A stretch of DNA of 64,000 nt from assembly GCF_001625015.1 (NCBI RefSeq), contig NZ_LVWJ02000014.1, positions 1,674,001 through 1,738,000 of the forward strand. The letters run 5' to 3'. Positions 62,003-64,000 of the stretch are shown piece after piece. Below the pieces are notes generated by a model. The model ran no database searches, was not told the DNA's origin, and saw only the letters and a list, made by a program, of their open reading frames with translations. The DNA is from Lewinella sp. 4G2 (GTDB taxonomy: Bacteria > Bacteroidota > Bacteroidia > Chitinophagales > Saprospiraceae). The position numbers and the translations under genes were made by a program. Position 1 is the stretch's first letter. Each line of letters opens with the position of its first letter.

Positions 62003-62084
62003 ATTTAAACTGACACTTGGTCCGGGCAAAGATAGGAGGCTACCCGATTTGAAATGGTGAGCTAAGAGCAATAAAAGCATTCCG

Positions 62085-62101
62085 GGCGCTGCCGCGGGTG
62101 C
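62085..62101 (+). repeat. Dispersed 17-bp repeat, intergenic
   Basis: GGCGCTGCCGCGGGTGC, exact to consensus, in the divergent spacer upstream of the TPR-AraC gene. Confidence 0.8.
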
Positions 62102-62234
62102 AGTGATAGGAAATAAGGGCAGGTGGCGCTGACCCGATTGTGGTAGAACAATATTTCCAAATGCGTAACACCTGAAGATGAGATAGCATAGACGGGAAGC
62201 AACTCGATTATAAACCTCTAAGTACTTCTGCAAT

Positions 62235-62900
62235 ATGCGTTTCCTGTTCACTTACACACTCCTTCTTACGGTCCTTACGGGCCTCTCCGCCCAAGTAGGC
62301 GTCAACAACCCCAACCCCGAGCAAGCACTCGACGTGAACGGCAAAATAAAACTGACCGACGATAACGTCACCCCCGAAGCCGGGACGATCCGCTACAACA
62401 CCAGCGAAGGCGACTTTGAGGGGCACAACGGCTCCGAATACATTAGCCTGACCAAAAGTTCTTCCGTAGCGGAAACGGCCCGCGCGGCCATCGCTTATAA
62501 TTTTGGCGTGCCTAATAACAATACTTACGAGGACTTCGACCAGGGAATCGTTTACTCCAACTCCTTCGTTGGACTTGATCCTGAGGTGGCCTATTCCAGC
62601 ACTCAATTTTTTATGGTGGAAAAGATAGTGATGACGCCCACCACCGAAGCAGCAACGGGCTCCTACTACGTCAACATCGCTGAGTCTACCGCGGCGGGCA
62701 GTCAATTTAATCCGTTGCTGTACTATCGGGTCGATGCTAATGATAGCAGTCTGGAAGTTACTTCCAACCGGGTCCCTATACTTATGGTCCGGCCCGGCAG
62801 AAAGGTGATGGTGCGCAATAATGCCAACTCTCCCGGACAAGTACGCGTAGTCATCTACGGGGTATTTGTTGATGACCCTTCGGATTATTTTGGGTTGTAG
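62235..62900 (+). CDS. Secreted protein with tail-fibre-like N-terminal repeat
   Basis: 221 aa with signal peptide MRFLFTYTLLLTVLTGLSA. The mature protein starts QVGVNNPNPEQALDVNGKIKL and has TIRYNTSEGDFEGHNGSEYISL, a motif common in Bacteroidota secreted proteins that resemble phage tail-fibre/collar segments. The remaining ~130 residues are a beta-rich domain not recognised. No T9SS tail is visible. It is divergent from the TPR-AraC gene (232 bp between starts), whose product may regulate it. Confidence 0.8.
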   Translation: MRFLFTYTLLLTVLTGLSAQVGVNNPNPEQALDVNGKIKLTDDNVTPEAGTIRYNTSEGDFEGHNGSEYISLTKSSSVAETARAAIAYNFGVPNNNTYEDFDQGIVYSNSFVGLDPEVAYSSTQFFMVEKIVMTPTTEAATGSYYVNIAESTAAGSQFNPLLYYRVDANDSSLEVTSNRVPILMVRPGRKVMVRNNANSPGQVRVVIYGVFVDDPSDYFGL

Positions 62901-63523
62901 GGGATCGGTAGGTTATTAGAGGTTATTAATAACCAAATTTTGCAGTTGATTTTGCATCACAATTTAGGGCCTGAAAATAAAAGTATTTCTGAACAGGAAT
63001 AGACTGAAGATGGATATCATGTAAACCTAGTTAAACGTGCTTAATCCTTAGTTTCTCTTTGGGAGTGTAATTGTTGAAGCTATTAGTTTTCGGTTGATTG
63101 AAGTAATTAATTTTTGTAGATCATTTCAATAAGCGACTACGCCTTCCAGTGAATACAATTGAAAATCTACAACCAAATAAGTGGACGCTTGACTAAGCGA
63201 TCTGTTGTCAGAATTGAGTATGTGACGTTGGGAATAATTTAGGCTGTGATTATGTAGTGTGCACGTTCTTAATCGCTGACGTGAGTCTAAATGTGTTGTC
63301 GATGGTGTGTTGATTTGTATTTTGTTTGAAGACTTCACGCAACAATAAATGTCAGTATAGAAGGAATATAAGCTGGTAGGGTAATTAATCAAATTGCAAT
63401 CGAAAACATCAAAGGCGACATGTCACTCATATTCAAATGGGCTGTAAGGGGTTACTACGCAGTGGTACGTTCAATCAAATCGTAAGTTGTCTATCTTGGG
63501 GGCCACTTTATAAATCCAACCCC
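62901..63523. other. A/T-rich intergenic region
   Basis: 623 bp, clearly more A/T-rich than its surroundings, with no supported gene. Possible small open frames on the minus strand (63126-63392) show no family features. The composition shift before a helicase gene is compatible with an acquired island boundary. Confidence 0.5.
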
Positions 63524-64000
63524 ATGCAAGACCTAGAAAACAAAGTAGTCCAAAATCTGATCCCGGATGAACCGGTAACGATACTTCGAGTCAAGCAAAT
63601 GGGGGAGGACGTAGGGCTCACTTTCTTTGGTAACAATAGTAACAAGCGGCAAACACTTGTCCTCACGCCCGAAGAAATAGCTGGACTAGAAGTTATTACG
63701 GAGGAAGGTCAGTTCAATTTCACGGGAGATGCTAAAGCTTTTTCGCTCTTCGTCGAAGCTGAGCGTATCCACTCGGCTTATCAGTTCGATCCTCTTTTCG
63801 CCGTTAACTGTAGTGTTGTTGATCCGTTGCCACATCAGGTGGAGGCAGTTTATAAAAACTTGCTGCCGCTGCCCCGTATTCGCTTTCTGCTGGCGGATGA
63901 CACGGGAGCCGGCAAAACCATTATGGCTGGTCTTTTACTTAAAGAATTGATGATTCGCGGGATCGCCGAACGAATCCTCATCATAACTCCTGGTGGACTT
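63524..64000 (+). CDS. SNF2-type helicase, 3'-truncated by window edge
   Basis: 159 residues visible from the ATG at 63524 (MQDLENKVVQNLIPDEPVTI). An N-terminal ~95-residue domain precedes PHQVEAVYKNLL, then the Walker A segment FLLADDTGAGKTIMAGLLLKE, with GIAERILIITPGG as motif Ia. This is the start of an SNF2/SF2 ATPase of the kind found in DISARM-like and other helicase-methyltransferase defence operons. The gene runs off the window, so partners are unseen. It follows a 620-bp A/T-rich spacer. Confidence 0.85.
   Translation, partial: MQDLENKVVQNLIPDEPVTILRVKQMGEDVGLTFFGNNSNKRQTLVLTPEEIAGLEVITEEGQFNFTGDAKAFSLFVEAERIHSAYQFDPLFAVNCSVVDPLPHQVEAVYKNLLPLPRIRFLLADDTGAGKTIMAGLLLKELMIRGIAERILIITPGGL

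Noticed and set aside
63126..63392. 88-codon minus-strand open frame in the A/T-rich spacer
   Set aside because: No start context, no recognisable motif, and stop-poor stretches of this length are expected by chance.

Overview
The window comes from a Gram-negative Bacteroidota chromosome, most likely Saprospiria (Lewinella/Haliscomenobacter-like). The evidence is: at least five secreted proteins with type IX secretion (T9SS) C-terminal sorting tails of the 'YPNP' type; lipoprotein-type signal peptides on envelope enzymes; the rsfS-ftsH gene pair; and an iodotyrosine-deiodinase-like flavoprotein of a kind characterised from Haliscomenobacter. No rRNA, tRNA, CRISPR array or transposase gene was seen. 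All family calls come from motifs read by eye.

Layout. 1-4.4 kb: a tandemly duplicated two-gene unit (M43-like secreted metalloprotease plus a T9SS partner protein), with three partner copies and one protease reduced to its 3' end. 4.4-6.0 kb: hipBA-type toxin-antitoxin pair with twin operators. 6.1-11 kb: exported amidase, AAA ATPase/nuclease-like protein, NADP-dependent reductase and a small membrane protein flanked by palindromic repeats. 11-24 kb: argH, a T9SS protein, a spore-photolyase homologue, a Uma2 protein, the IYD-like nitroreductase, ftsH, rsfS, birA and an S9 peptidase. 23.7-28.5 kb: a zone of composite palindromic repeats around a redox/MarR operon, a second AAA ATPase and an ArsC-like phosphatase. 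29.3-37.3 kb: a YbhGFSR-like ABC-2 efflux operon with outer-membrane TolC, a DUF2141 protein, an ECF sigma factor and a TetR repressor. 38-44.6 kb: a GH106-like lipoprotein, mannitol 2-dehydrogenase, an NCS1-like permease and an exported methyltransferase. 44.7-60 kb: a T9SS surface-protein cluster (2436, 980 and 562 aa) with a Crp/Fnr regulator and a TPR-membrane-LuxR regulator. 60-64 kb: a TPR-AraC regulator, a small secreted protein and the start of an SNF2-type helicase.

The most unusual signal is a dispersed 17-bp repeat, consensus GGCGCTGMCGCRGGTGC. It occurs at least 17 times in both orientations, inside genes (birA, argH, signal peptides, T9SS tails) and between genes, once as a perfect inverted pair. 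Its distribution resembles DNA-uptake sequences or another genome-wide protein-recognised motif more than a transposon. Two further repeat families (10.3-11.0 kb and 23.7-28.4 kb) and near-identical T9SS tail DNA shared by otherwise unrelated genes show that this genome is heavily shaped by recombination between repeats.
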